A DNA stretch of 33,484 nt, from NCBI GenBank assembly GCA_010027235.1, contig RGVP01000009.1:1-33484 (forward strand), in the 5' to 3' direction. The position numbers were made by a program, and so were the translations under genes. The notes below the pieces were generated by a model. The model made no database searches. It had not been told where the DNA came from and worked only from the letters and a program-made list of their open reading frames with translations. The DNA comes from a bacterium (GTDB taxonomy: Bacteria; Verrucomicrobiota; Verrucomicrobiia; Opitutales; Opitutaceae). Position 1 is the stretch's first letter, and every line of letters begins with the position of its first letter. Below, in pieces: positions 1-6,876 of the stretch.

Positions 1-148
1 GTGTAGTTCATGGCACCGCCAAGGGTATCACGCACCGCCAGTCGGCACGGCTTCTTCCCTTAGCTGCCACTCATGTTACCTGACCCCTTAGGCTTGGTTG
101 ACCCCTTAGGCTTGGTTGTGAGTTTCGCGGTTAAAAACCCGAATTCAC
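1..148. other. Left edge, flank downstream of fliJ; no supported gene
   Basis: I see no convincing complete gene here. On the minus strand an ATG at position 11 would start a reading frame that leaves the window after three codons (M-N-Y), so it could be the start of the next minus-strand gene, but nothing can be verified. The nonamer GCACCGCCA occurs at 13-21 and 32-40, and an 18-base tandem duplication lies at 81-116. No hairpin followed by a T-run is visible behind fliJ, so transcription of the flagellar operon may continue leftwards. Confidence 0.4.
81..116. repeat. Perfect two-copy 18-base tandem repeat
   Basis: The unit TGACCCCTTAGGCTTGGT is present twice in direct succession (81-98 and 99-116). 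It lies in the non-coding stretch just downstream of fliJ. Each unit contains the heptamer palindrome-like CCTTAGG. Two perfect copies are consistent with a recent slippage duplication; no function is evident. Confidence 0.85.
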
Positions 149-598
149 TCACTTCGCACTGGCGCGGGCGGCGCCGATGGAGGCGAGTTCGTCAAGGAGG
201 CTTTGCTCGGCTTTATCCGCGGCCTCGCGGTGCTCCGCCCGGGCTTTTTCCTCCAGGCGCTCGATGATTTGCAGGGCGCGGCGGGCTTCCAGCCAGGTTT
301 CCCGGGCCCGATCCCGCGCGGTCGCGGCTTCCTGCCGGTCTTTCTCGGCGGCGGCTTCCCGGTGCGCGGCCTGGCGCAGGGCCTCCAGGCCGGCGGTTTG
401 CTCGGAGGGCCGAAAGACGCCGCTGCGGGTGCCGGCCACATGGTCAAAAAGCTCGCGGCGCGCTTGGGCCGCCGCCTGCACGGCGGCTTCAGCTGTGGCG
501 TAGCGTTGCTGGGCCGCGCCAAAGGCCTCGCGCTGGCCACGCTCGGCGACCTCGCGGAGCGTGCGCACCGCCTCCAGCCGAAAACGAAAGCGCTTCAT
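149..598 (-). CDS. fliJ: Flagellar export protein FliJ
   Basis: The 149-residue product starts MKRFRFRLEAVRTLREVAE, the usual FliJ opening (basic, then F-x-L-x-x-V-L). The rest is almost entirely charged, Ala/Glu/Arg-rich coiled coil, matching the antiparallel helical hairpin of FliJ. FliJ is a soluble component of the flagellar type III export apparatus. It sits in the FliI hexamer like the gamma subunit of F-ATPase and helps recycle export chaperones. Its ATG overlaps the fliI stop (ATGA, 595-598), which indicates translational coupling. It is the last gene of the flgB-to-fliJ run. Sequence conservation in this family is low, so the call rests on length, coiled-coil character and position behind fliI. 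Confidence 0.88.
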   Translation of the reverse strand: MKRFRFRLEAVRTLREVAERGQREAFGAAQQRYATAEAAVQAAAQARRELFDHVAGTRSGVFRPSEQTAGLEALRQAAHREAAAEKDRQEAATARDRARETWLEARRALQIIERLEEKARAEHREAADKAEQSLLDELASIGAARASAK

Positions 599-1935
599 GC
601 CGGATTCGGCCCGAGCAGCTTTAGGAGGCGAGCATAGGCATCGCCTCGGGGGGTGGCCTCGTCGACGAGTTGCTTGAGAAAGGCCTTGAGCGGCTCGTTC
701 AACTCGACCGCGCGGTCAAGGGCGGGGCTCGCGCCTTTCTGGTAGGCCCCCACCGTGATGAGGTCCTCGTTGCGCTTGTAGAGCGCGAGGTGCTCGCGGG
801 CGCGGGCGGCAAGGATCACCTCTTCGGGGAGACAAATATCGCGGGTCAGGCGACTCACGCTCTCGAGCACATCAATCGCAGGGTAGTGGTTGGCGTGGGC
901 GAGGGAACGGGAGAGCACGAGATGGCCGTCGAGAATACCGCGCACCGTATCCGCCACCGGCTCATTCATGTCATCACCTTCCACCAGCACGGTGTAGAGG
1001 GCGGTGATGGCGCCGGTCTCGCCCGCACCCGCGCGCTCGAGCAGGCGGGGCAAGAGGGCAAAAACCGAAGGCGTATAGCCGCGCGTGGCGGGCGGCTCGC
1101 CGATGGCTAGGCCGATCTCGCGCTGCGCCATGGCGTAGCGGGTGACGGAATCCATCAGCAGGAGGACATTTTTGCCAGCATCGCGGTAGCCCTCGGCGAT
1201 CGCGGTGGCGGTGGTGGCGGCACGGAGGCGCAGGGGAGCGGGCGTATCCGAGGTGGCCACGACCACGACGGAGCGGGCCAGACCTTCGGGGCCGAGATCC
1301 TTCTCCAGAAACTCGCGCACCTCGCGACCGCGTTCGCCCACCAGCGCGATTACCACCACGTCGGCCTGGGCCGAGCGGGCGATCATGCCGAGCAGCGTGG
1401 ACTTACCCACGCCGGAGCCGGCGAAGAGTCCCAGACGCTGGCCGCGGCCGAAAGGGGTGAACACATCCAGCGCCCGCACTCCGGTGGGGAACTGGTCGCG
1501 GATACGCTGGCGGCGCAGAGGGTGCGGAGGCTTGCCGCCGCCGGCGGGCGCACGGTGCAGCGGCACGGCGCCGCGGTCATCAAAGGGGCGGCCAAGGGCA
1601 TCGAGCACGCGGCCCAGCAAGGCCGGCCCGGCGACCGGCAGTGGCGGGCGGTCGCAGGCCGCGACGGGGCAGCCGGGGTGCAGACCGGCGGTATCGCCCA
1701 AGGGCATCAGCAAAACGCGTTCACCGCGGAAGCCCACCACCTCGGCCATGACCTCGAAGCCATCGCGTTCCGAACTGAGCCGGCAAAGCTCACCGAGGCC
1801 GACGTTCGGGCCTTCGGACTCGATCACGAGGCCGGTGACGGCGGCCACACGGCCGAGGCGGCGCACGGCGGGAGCGTGGCGCACCTGGCTCCGCAGGGTC
1901 GCGACCAGATCGGAAACTCCGGAGTTGGCGCTCAT
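595..1935 (-). CDS. fliI: Flagellum-specific ATPase FliI
   Basis: This 446-residue protein is a full-length FliI. It has an N-terminal beta-barrel region (about 1-110), a RecA-like ATPase core with Walker A GSGVGKST at residues 173-180, a Walker B-type strand ending in LLLMDSVTRYAMAQREIG, and the family-specific PPATRGYTPSVFALLPRLLERAG block. The C-terminal helical domain (about 370-446) contains YKRNEDLITVGAYQKG, typical of FliI rather than the F1 beta subunit. FliI hydrolyses ATP at the cytoplasmic face of the flagellar export gate to promote substrate entry. The start ATG overlaps the fliH stop by four bases (1932-1935). No catalytic residue appears to be missing. Confidence 0.97.
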   Translation of the reverse strand: MSANSGVSDLVATLRSQVRHAPAVRRLGRVAAVTGLVIESEGPNVGLGELCRLSSERDGFEVMAEVVGFRGERVLLMPLGDTAGLHPGCPVAACDRPPLPVAGPALLGRVLDALGRPFDDRGAVPLHRAPAGGGKPPHPLRRQRIRDQFPTGVRALDVFTPFGRGQRLGLFAGSGVGKSTLLGMIARSAQADVVVIALVGERGREVREFLEKDLGPEGLARSVVVVATSDTPAPLRLRAATTATAIAEGYRDAGKNVLLLMDSVTRYAMAQREIGLAIGEPPATRGYTPSVFALLPRLLERAGAGETGAITALYTVLVEGDDMNEPVADTVRGILDGHLVLSRSLAHANHYPAIDVLESVSRLTRDICLPEEVILAARAREHLALYKRNEDLITVGAYQKGASPALDRAVELNEPLKAFLKQLVDEATPRGDAYARLLKLLGPNPA

Positions 1936-2513
1936 GGGCCGAGCACCTCGTGGCTGAGCGCCTCGATCTTGGCCGAGGCGCGGGCGTCAGTCACGCCGAA
2001 GCGGCTACGCACGAGGCAATCGCCGGGGTTGAGGGTATCGTCGATGGTGATGCGCAAATTAGTGAACTGCACGCTCCAGCTGGGTTGGAGACGATTCAGA
2101 GAGGCGGCATCGGCCGGCGAGACCACCAGCTCCAGCCCGTCGCGTTCGGGGTAAAGTTGATCGAGGGCGGAGCGGCACAGGCGCTCCACCAACTCGGGCG
2201 GGGGCACAAAATCCGCCAGCAGCCGGCGCCCCAGCTCGACGGTCAGCTCGGGCAGGGCCGTGCGGACCTCGCCCAGCAACTGGTCGTGCGCGGCGATGAG
2301 CCCTTGAAAAAGCCCGTGCTGCAGCGCCTGAAACTCAGCGCGCAACTCCACCAGTTGCTCGGCGCTAAAGGCGCGGGCGGCATCTCCGCCGGCTAAAAAA
2401 CCGGCCGCGCGCGCAGCGTGCAACTCGGCGACGGTGTGCACCCGCTCGGCGCCGATGGTCAACTGGGCGGCGACCAAGGGGCGGTCGAAAGTCAGAACGT
2501 GATGGGCAGACAT
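1932..2513 (-). CDS. fliH: Flagellar assembly protein FliH
   Basis: The product is 193 residues if translation starts at the ATG at 2513, just after the fliG stop at 2530. The frame is open further upstream into fliG, but that part does not look like FliH. FliH is the peripheral-stalk-like negative regulator of FliI. It has a long helical N-terminal half (about 30-100 here, rich in Ala, Leu, Glu and Arg) and a C-terminal alpha/beta domain resembling the F/V-ATPase E/delta subunit. The C-terminal half here contains LELVVSPADAASLNR and later GDCLVRSRFGVTDARAS, which matches the family's pattern of a GGCxVxTxxGxxDAxxxxR stretch. Position between fliG and fliI supports the call. Family-level similarity is weak, as usual for FliH. 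Confidence 0.88.
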   Translation of the reverse strand: MSAHHVLTFDRPLVAAQLTIGAERVHTVAELHAARAAGFLAGGDAARAFSAEQLVELRAEFQALQHGLFQGLIAAHDQLLGEVRTALPELTVELGRRLLADFVPPPELVERLCRSALDQLYPERDGLELVVSPADAASLNRLQPSWSVQFTNLRITIDDTLNPGDCLVRSRFGVTDARASAKIEALSHEVLGP

Positions 2514-2529
2514 GACGGTCGCGGTGGGC

Positions 2530-3492
2530 TTAAGCAACTTCGCCGCCATCACCATCGCCGATCGTGATCGAGCCATCCTCCTCCAAGCGACGCACCACTT
2601 GAATGATGGCATCCTGCGCCACCTCTACGTCCTTTAGGCGCACGGGGCCAAGCATACTGATCTCGTCGCGCAGCGACTCGGCCGCGCGCTTGGATATCGC
2701 GCCGTAGATGGTCTCGCGCAGCGACTCGGTGGCGGACTTCATCGAAATCGCCAGATGCGAGGAATCGACTTCGCGCAGCACGCGCTGGAGGTTGGTCGAC
2801 GTTATGCGGCGGATATCCTCGAAACTGAACATCTTCCGGCGCACCGCCGCGCCCAGCGCCGAATTGCGCTCCTCGATACGGCCGAGCAAGCTCTTCGAAT
2901 TATCCTTATCCAAGTGGTTCAGTAGATCGGCGACCGAGCGCACTCCGCCGCTCACTTGATATGACTGCGAGCCCTGGCTGGCTACATGGCGGCTGAGGTT
3001 ACGCACGATCTTGGAAACGAGATCCCGCGGCGTGCTCTCGATCGTGCCCAGACGCTCGATCACCTCCTCACGCATTTCGGGCGACAACATCATAAAAACC
3101 TCGGCCGCCCGGGACGAGGCGAGGTGCGAAAGCAGGAACGCGACCGTCTGCGGCTGCTCTTCCTTGACGAGATTATATATCTGGCGGCCTTCCATCTCGG
3201 CGATGCCGCTCATCAACTCGGTGGAGATGATCATCGTCTTGGCACCGACCCGGCTGAGCATCAGCGAGGCCTTGTATTCACCTCGGCTGAGCTCGAGTGT
3301 GCGACGGGCGTAATCCAGCCCGCCCAGCGTGTTGGTGATGCCCTTTCCGATCACCGGGGTAAACTCTTCCAGAGCGGCGGCTCGGGCCGCCTCCGGGATA
3401 ACGCTGAGTTGCCCCATCTCGCGGCACACCAGCTCAAGATCGGTATCCTCAAAATGGCGCAGAATCTCGGCGGCGGCGTCGGGGCCCACCAC
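2530..3492 (-). CDS. fliG: Flagellar motor switch protein FliG, 5' end apparently damaged
   Basis: The 320-residue frame is clearly FliG, the rotor protein that couples MotA/B torque to the C-ring. It has an N domain (VGPDAAAEILRHFEDTDLELV, from the first residues), a middle domain with the EQPQTVAFLL variant of the EHPQ motif, and a C domain with MFSFEDI followed by the charged torque helix region. The open frame has no ATG; its first possible start is GTG at 3492, with no visible Shine-Dalgarno. An ATG at 3530, 40 bases after the fliF stop, encodes MADLVYEKLSRP, a plausible genuine N-terminus, but its frame is offset from the FliG frame and ends early. About seven to eight residues of the first hydrophobic helix, typically present before GPxxAAxxLR, are missing. 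This fits a small deletion or a sequencing error rather than a natural GTG start. Confidence 0.93.
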   Translation of the reverse strand: MVGPDAAAEILRHFEDTDLELVCREMGQLSVIPEAARAAALEEFTPVIGKGITNTLGGLDYARRTLELSRGEYKASLMLSRVGAKTMIISTELMSGIAEMEGRQIYNLVKEEQPQTVAFLLSHLASSRAAEVFMMLSPEMREEVIERLGTIESTPRDLVSKIVRNLSRHVASQGSQSYQVSGGVRSVADLLNHLDKDNSKSLLGRIEERNSALGAAVRRKMFSFEDIRRITSTNLQRVLREVDSSHLAISMKSATESLRETIYGAISKRAAESLRDEISMLGPVRLKDVEVAQDAIIQVVRRLEEDGSITIGDGDGGEVA

Positions 3493-3569
3493 GTTGGACG
3501 GGAAAGTTTTTCGTAAACGAGATCAGCCATGACAGGAGGGCGATAGGCGGGCGGGGAACGGGCGGGGCC

Positions 3570-5132
3570 TTAGTTTTGCTTGGTCCCGATCCAATCGCGC
3601 AAGGCGGTGCCGACGTTGGCCGGTTTCTGGCGGATCAGCTCGTTCAGAAGTTCGGGCGTGAGCACCGCCGGGCCGTTGTTTCGGGAAGAGCCCGCACTAA
3701 AGGGCGTGAGCAGATCCATCGGCACCGGCTCGACGCGCTGGCCGCGCAGCATGCGGTAGAAGAGCAGCAGCGCGCCGATTGCTATGGCCACCGAAAGATA
3801 GCGGGAAGCGGCACCCACCCAGCCCTGGATACGCGACTCGGTGGCGAGCTTGGCCACAGTCTCGTCAATGACCACTGGCTGGAAGGCCGTCTCCTGCAAG
3901 GTTACCAACTCCTCCAAGTTCTGGCCGGCGGCGGGCTTCAAACCGAGGGCATTCAACACGGTGCGGCGCAGGGCATTGAGCTCGGCGGTGGTGCGGGCCG
4001 TGGAAGGCTGGCCCTCAGCCGCGGGCGGACGAGCGGCGATAAAGACGGCAGCCGTGAGCGACTTAATGCCACCGGGGTTGCGCTTCACGTTGCTCGTGAT
4101 GCGGTTGATCTCGTAGCTCACGGATTGGTTCTTACGATTCTGGGCATTGGTAACGTTGGGACGTTCCTCGGCGGCGGCGGCGCCCGGCTCGGCCGGGGTA
4201 TTGCCCGTCACGCCCACGGTGCCACCACGCTTGGCCTCGGTGGAGCTGTTGGTGTCCTCGGTATTAGTCTGGGTGCGGATAACGGCGCTCTCCGGGTCGA
4301 AACGCTCTTCCACCAGCGTGGCCGACTCGTTGTCGATCTCGGCCGAAACACGCACCACGGCCTGGCCGGGGCCGAGCACGGGGCTAAGCATACCCTCGAT
4401 CTTCGTCACAAAATATTCCTCCACCTGCTGGCGGTAGCGGATCAGGCTGGAGGCGCTGCCGAGCAGGGGATCCTCCTTTAAATTCGCGGAAAGGACCCGC
4501 CCGCGTTGATCGACCACCGCGACCTCATCTGGCGACAGCCCCTGCACAGAATTCGCCACGAGATGCCGGATCGAATTAACCGCTTCCGTCTCGAGACGTC
4601 CGTTGACCTCAATAAAGACGGACGCGGTGGGCTTGATGCCTTGATCGGTCAGAAGCAGGCGGTTCTCCGGCTGCACGATCATCACTCGAGCGGACGAGAC
4701 GCCATCGAGCTGGGCGATGGTGCGGCTCAGTTCGCCCTGAATGGCGCGATTGTAATTGGTGCGCTGCACAAAGTCGCTCAGGCCGAACTGGCCTTTATCA
4801 AAAATCTCGAACCCCACACCCTCGCCGCCGGGCAGCCCCTTGCCGGCGAGCTCCATACGCAGGCGGTGCACTTGCTCGGCGGGCACATAGATGGTGCCGC
4901 CGCCGCCCATCACCTTGTGCGGGATGCCCTGGGCCTGCAGCGAAGACACAATCGCGGCAGCGTCCTTCTCGGCGAGACGACCGTAAAGCAATTGGTAATC
5001 AGGCTGGCGCGACCAGACCACGAGACCGGCGACCACGCCGGCGACCACGAGGGCGGCCACGACGAGCGAGACGCGCTGGTTCAGGCCGAGCTCGCGCCAA
5101 AGGGAGAGCAGTGACTGGGCAAAAGCTTTCAT
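3570..5132 (-). CDS. fliF: Flagellar MS-ring protein FliF
   Basis: The 520-residue protein has the FliF layout. A membrane segment lies near residues 22-42, followed by the YscJ/FliF ring-building region starting YQLLYGRLAEKDAAAIVSSL and including GFEIFDKGQFGLSDFVQ and GVSSARVMIVQPE. A low-complexity Ser/Thr/Gly-rich insertion (about 290-330) follows. A second membrane segment is near 440-460, and a cytoplasmic tail ends IRQKPANVGTALRDWIGTKQN, the FliG-binding end. FliF forms the inner-membrane MS ring on which the C ring and export gate are built. The length is slightly shorter than the roughly 550 residues common in the family. It follows fliE after a 50-base gap. Confidence 0.97.
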   Translation of the reverse strand: MKAFAQSLLSLWRELGLNQRVSLVVAALVVAGVVAGLVVWSRQPDYQLLYGRLAEKDAAAIVSSLQAQGIPHKVMGGGGTIYVPAEQVHRLRMELAGKGLPGGEGVGFEIFDKGQFGLSDFVQRTNYNRAIQGELSRTIAQLDGVSSARVMIVQPENRLLLTDQGIKPTASVFIEVNGRLETEAVNSIRHLVANSVQGLSPDEVAVVDQRGRVLSANLKEDPLLGSASSLIRYRQQVEEYFVTKIEGMLSPVLGPGQAVVRVSAEIDNESATLVEERFDPESAVIRTQTNTEDTNSSTEAKRGGTVGVTGNTPAEPGAAAAEERPNVTNAQNRKNQSVSYEINRITSNVKRNPGGIKSLTAAVFIAARPPAAEGQPSTARTTAELNALRRTVLNALGLKPAAGQNLEELVTLQETAFQPVVIDETVAKLATESRIQGWVGAASRYLSVAIAIGALLLFYRMLRGQRVEPVPMDLLTPFSAGSSRNNGPAVLTPELLNELIRQKPANVGTALRDWIGTKQN

Positions 5133-5182
5133 TTCTTAAAAAAAGGGGACGAGAGAGAGGGAAAACGAGGCGGGGACAGCGC

Positions 5183-5518
5183 TTACACCGGCATGCGCAT
5201 CAGCTCTTGGTAGGACTCCACGACTTTATTGCGGACCTCGACCATCAGGCTGAAAGAGAGCGAGGCTTCCTGCATCGCCAGCACGCTCTGGTGCAGGTTG
5301 GGATTGTCGCCGAGCAACACGGAGCGCGTGACCTCGGAGGCGTCGGCCTGACGGGTCTCGACGTCGTTCACCATACGTTCGAAAACGGAACCAAAATCAC
5401 CCCCTGCGGCCGGTGTGCCGCCCGCTTTTTCCAGGCCGGGCGAACGAACACGCTCCACCTCGGGCTGGAACTGCAGGGAGCGGGCGGCGAGGGAAGAGGC
5501 GGCGGAAACGGGGAGCAT
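5183..5518 (-). CDS. fliE: Flagellar hook-basal body protein FliE
   Basis: This 111-residue protein ends with the conserved FliE C-terminus: NLHQSVLAMQEASLSFSLMVEVRNKVVESYQELMRM. The first half is poorly conserved and low in structure, as in other FliE proteins. FliE joins the MS ring to the proximal rod and is exported by the flagellar type III system without a cleaved signal peptide; none is seen here. It lies between flgC and fliF, the common order for rod genes. Confidence 0.95.
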   Translation of the reverse strand: MLPVSAASSLAARSLQFQPEVERVRSPGLEKAGGTPAAGGDFGSVFERMVNDVETRQADASEVTRSVLLGDNPNLHQSVLAMQEASLSFSLMVEVRNKVVESYQELMRMPV

Positions 5519-5551
5519 GGCGAAAGTGGTTTAGGGCCGGGGCGGCGAGGC

Positions 5552-5980
5552 TTAGCGGCCGATCTCCAAGGTTTTCATCGCCATCTGGCGGGAGTTTTTA
5601 GCCACCGAAAGATTGGCCTCATAGGCGCGGGAGGCGGTGATCAGGTCCACCATCTCAAAGGCCAAATTCACATTCGGCAGGGTGACCATGCCCTGCGCAT
5701 CGGCGTCCGGATGACCGGGATCGGTGATACGCTGCCCCGGGGAAGTGTCCGTGTTGATGGCGGCGACGCGCACCGTTGAGAGGCCGACGTTGCCACGGCC
5801 ATCCGGACCGGTCGACCGCAGGAGCTCGTTCTCAAAACTAACCACCCGGCGCTGATAAGCCCGACCGTCTGGCCCTCGGGTGGTGCGGGCATTGGCGATG
5901 TTCTGGGCGATCACATCGAGACGGGTGCGCTGGGCGTTCAGCGCGCCGGACGTGGCGGAAATACCGGAAAGGAGGTCCAT
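5552..5980 (-). CDS. flgC: Flagellar basal-body rod protein FlgC
   Basis: The product is 142 residues, standard for FlgC. It begins MDLLSGISATSGALNAQRTRLDVIAQNIANA, the N-terminal rod/hook helix with the NIANA motif. It ends with the matching C-terminal helix PNVNLAFEMVDLITASRAYEANLSVAKNSRQMAMKTLEIG. The PNVNLAFEMVDLITASRAYEAN block is diagnostic of FlgC. It is a proximal rod subunit exported by the flagellar type III system. The gene starts 14 bases after the flgB stop. Confidence 0.97.
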   Translation of the reverse strand: MDLLSGISATSGALNAQRTRLDVIAQNIANARTTRGPDGRAYQRRVVSFENELLRSTGPDGRGNVGLSTVRVAAINTDTSPGQRITDPGHPDADAQGMVTLPNVNLAFEMVDLITASRAYEANLSVAKNSRQMAMKTLEIGR

Positions 5981-5994
5981 GATTAAAAGAGGGC

Positions 5995-6423
5995 TCAGAC
6001 CACACGGCCGGTGATGGCCATTTTGAGTTGTTTAATATCCCGGCTCACGAGGTCGGTGAGGAACTCGTGATCGACGTGATTTCGATTCATCTCCAGCAGC
6101 TCGCTCTCGATCTCCACGCTATTGCCATCCGGACGCACCGCGCGAACCGAGGGGTCCTCGACGAGCTTCGGGGTCAACGAATCTATTTCCGAAACATTGG
6201 GCCGGTTTCCGCCGGAGAAACGGGCGCGCAGGGTGGAGGCAAAGTCAGAGGAAACATCCAGCCGGCGAAATCCGGGCGTCTCCGCGTTCGCGATGTTTGT
6301 CGCGATCGCTTCCTGACGCAGCACCGACGCATCCAGCAGCTTGCGCGCAAGCTGGTAGTTGAGGGAGTTGGCTACGGGTTGAATCATGGCAAGACCATCC
6401 CTAAGCACTGTCGGTGCCAGCAT
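5995..6423 (-). CDS. flgB: Flagellar basal-body rod protein FlgB
   Basis: The product is 142 residues from the ATG at 6423, which has an AGGAG ribosome binding site ten bases upstream. An internal ATG at 6387 would give a 130-residue protein closer to the usual FlgB start and cannot be excluded. The rod-protein signature EAIATNIANAETPGFRRLDV lies in the N-terminal third. The C-terminus contains NHVDHEFLTDLVSRDIKQLKMAITGRV, typical of FlgB. It is a proximal rod subunit and the first gene of the operon, with a sigma70-like promoter just upstream. Confidence 0.95.
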   Translation of the reverse strand: MLAPTVLRDGLAMIQPVANSLNYQLARKLLDASVLRQEAIATNIANAETPGFRRLDVSSDFASTLRARFSGGNRPNVSEIDSLTPKLVEDPSVRAVRPDGNSVEIESELLEMNRNHVDHEFLTDLVSRDIKQLKMAITGRVV

Positions 6424-6464
6424 GTGACATAAACTCCTAAAACTATACCTTGAAACGATTTAAA

Positions 6465-6493
6465 ATTATAAAAGCTTGAATACCTCGAATCAA
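6465..6493 (-). promoter_or_regulatory. Sigma70-like promoter for the flgB-fliJ operon
   Basis: Read on the minus strand, TTGATT (6493-6488), a 17-base spacer and a perfect TATAAT (6470-6465) precede flgB. The predicted start point is near 6458, leaving a leader of about 35 bases that contains the AGGAG of flgB. The region is AT-rich compared with its surroundings. I looked for a sigma54 -24/-12 pair with the GG-N10-GC spacing here and did not find one. Confidence 0.55.
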
Positions 6494-6605
6494 AGTCAGG
6501 TTCCAAATCTGGCTAGGCAAAATATGCCCGGACGTCGTGGAGCTCTTCTTTTGAAAAAAACCAACCCCCGACGTTCATTTTGGGCGTTCGGAGTCGATAA
6601 TTAAA

Positions 6606-6613
6606 AAGGAGGT
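6606..6613 (+). promoter_or_regulatory. Strong Shine-Dalgarno for the 86-codon ORF
   Basis: AAGGAGGT is an almost complete anti-SD complement. AGGAGG ends three bases before the ATG at 6616. Most genes in this window have weak or no SD sequences, so this site is the best evidence that the small ORF behind it is translated. Confidence 0.6.
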
Positions 6614-6615
6614 CA

Positions 6616-6876
6616 ATGAGCTCAAACGACTATGAATTCAGCCGCGATATCCCATATCGCCCCAGTCGTCTAAATCCGGGATCCGCTATTCCAGAGCGAG
6701 TTGCGGCACAATTAGGCAATCGTTTCGGCGTCACCTCAGACGAGGCCACCGATGGAGGCTACGGAATGCCGCCCGAGCGCTGGAATCAAGGAGGCCCCGA
6801 GCGCCAGCTGCCGAGCGAAACTAGCGCCGAGCAGATCGTCCGGCGCTCCCTCCCCCACCCCGCCGACCATGCCTGA
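6616..6876 (+). CDS. Small hypothetical protein upstream of the response regulator
   Basis: The 86-residue frame follows a strong AAGGAGGT. I do not recognise the product: it is hydrophilic, Pro/Arg/Glu-rich, without membrane segment or signal peptide, and likely disordered. Its last eight bases overlap the start of the response-regulator gene (ATG at 6869), so the two are probably translationally coupled. I considered FlgM, since a small gene beside a flagellar operon could be an anti-sigma factor, but the C-terminal FlgM pattern is not visible. The gene could be a coupling leader rather than a functional protein. Confidence 0.5.
   Translation: MSSNDYEFSRDIPYRPSRLNPGSAIPERVAAQLGNRFGVTSDEATDGGYGMPPERWNQGGPERQLPSETSAEQIVRRSLPHPADHA

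Noticed and set aside
1-11. Start of a minus-strand gene (ATG at 11)
   Set aside because: Only three codons are inside the window, so it cannot be supported.
6506-6536. Sigma54 promoter for the flagellar operon (GGGCATATTTTGC on the minus strand)
   Set aside because: Spacing between GG and GC is nine bases or eight, not ten, and a better sigma70-like promoter lies nearer to flgB.
6574-6600. Sigma28-like promoter (GTCGATAA at 6593-6600) ahead of the small ORF
   Set aside because: The -35 part is poor (TTCA instead of TAAA), and the implied start point would fall inside the Shine-Dalgarno of the ORF.
6616-6876. Small ORF as an FlgM anti-sigma factor
   Set aside because: Size and position fit, but the sequence lacks the helical C-terminal FlgM pattern and appears disordered and Pro-rich.
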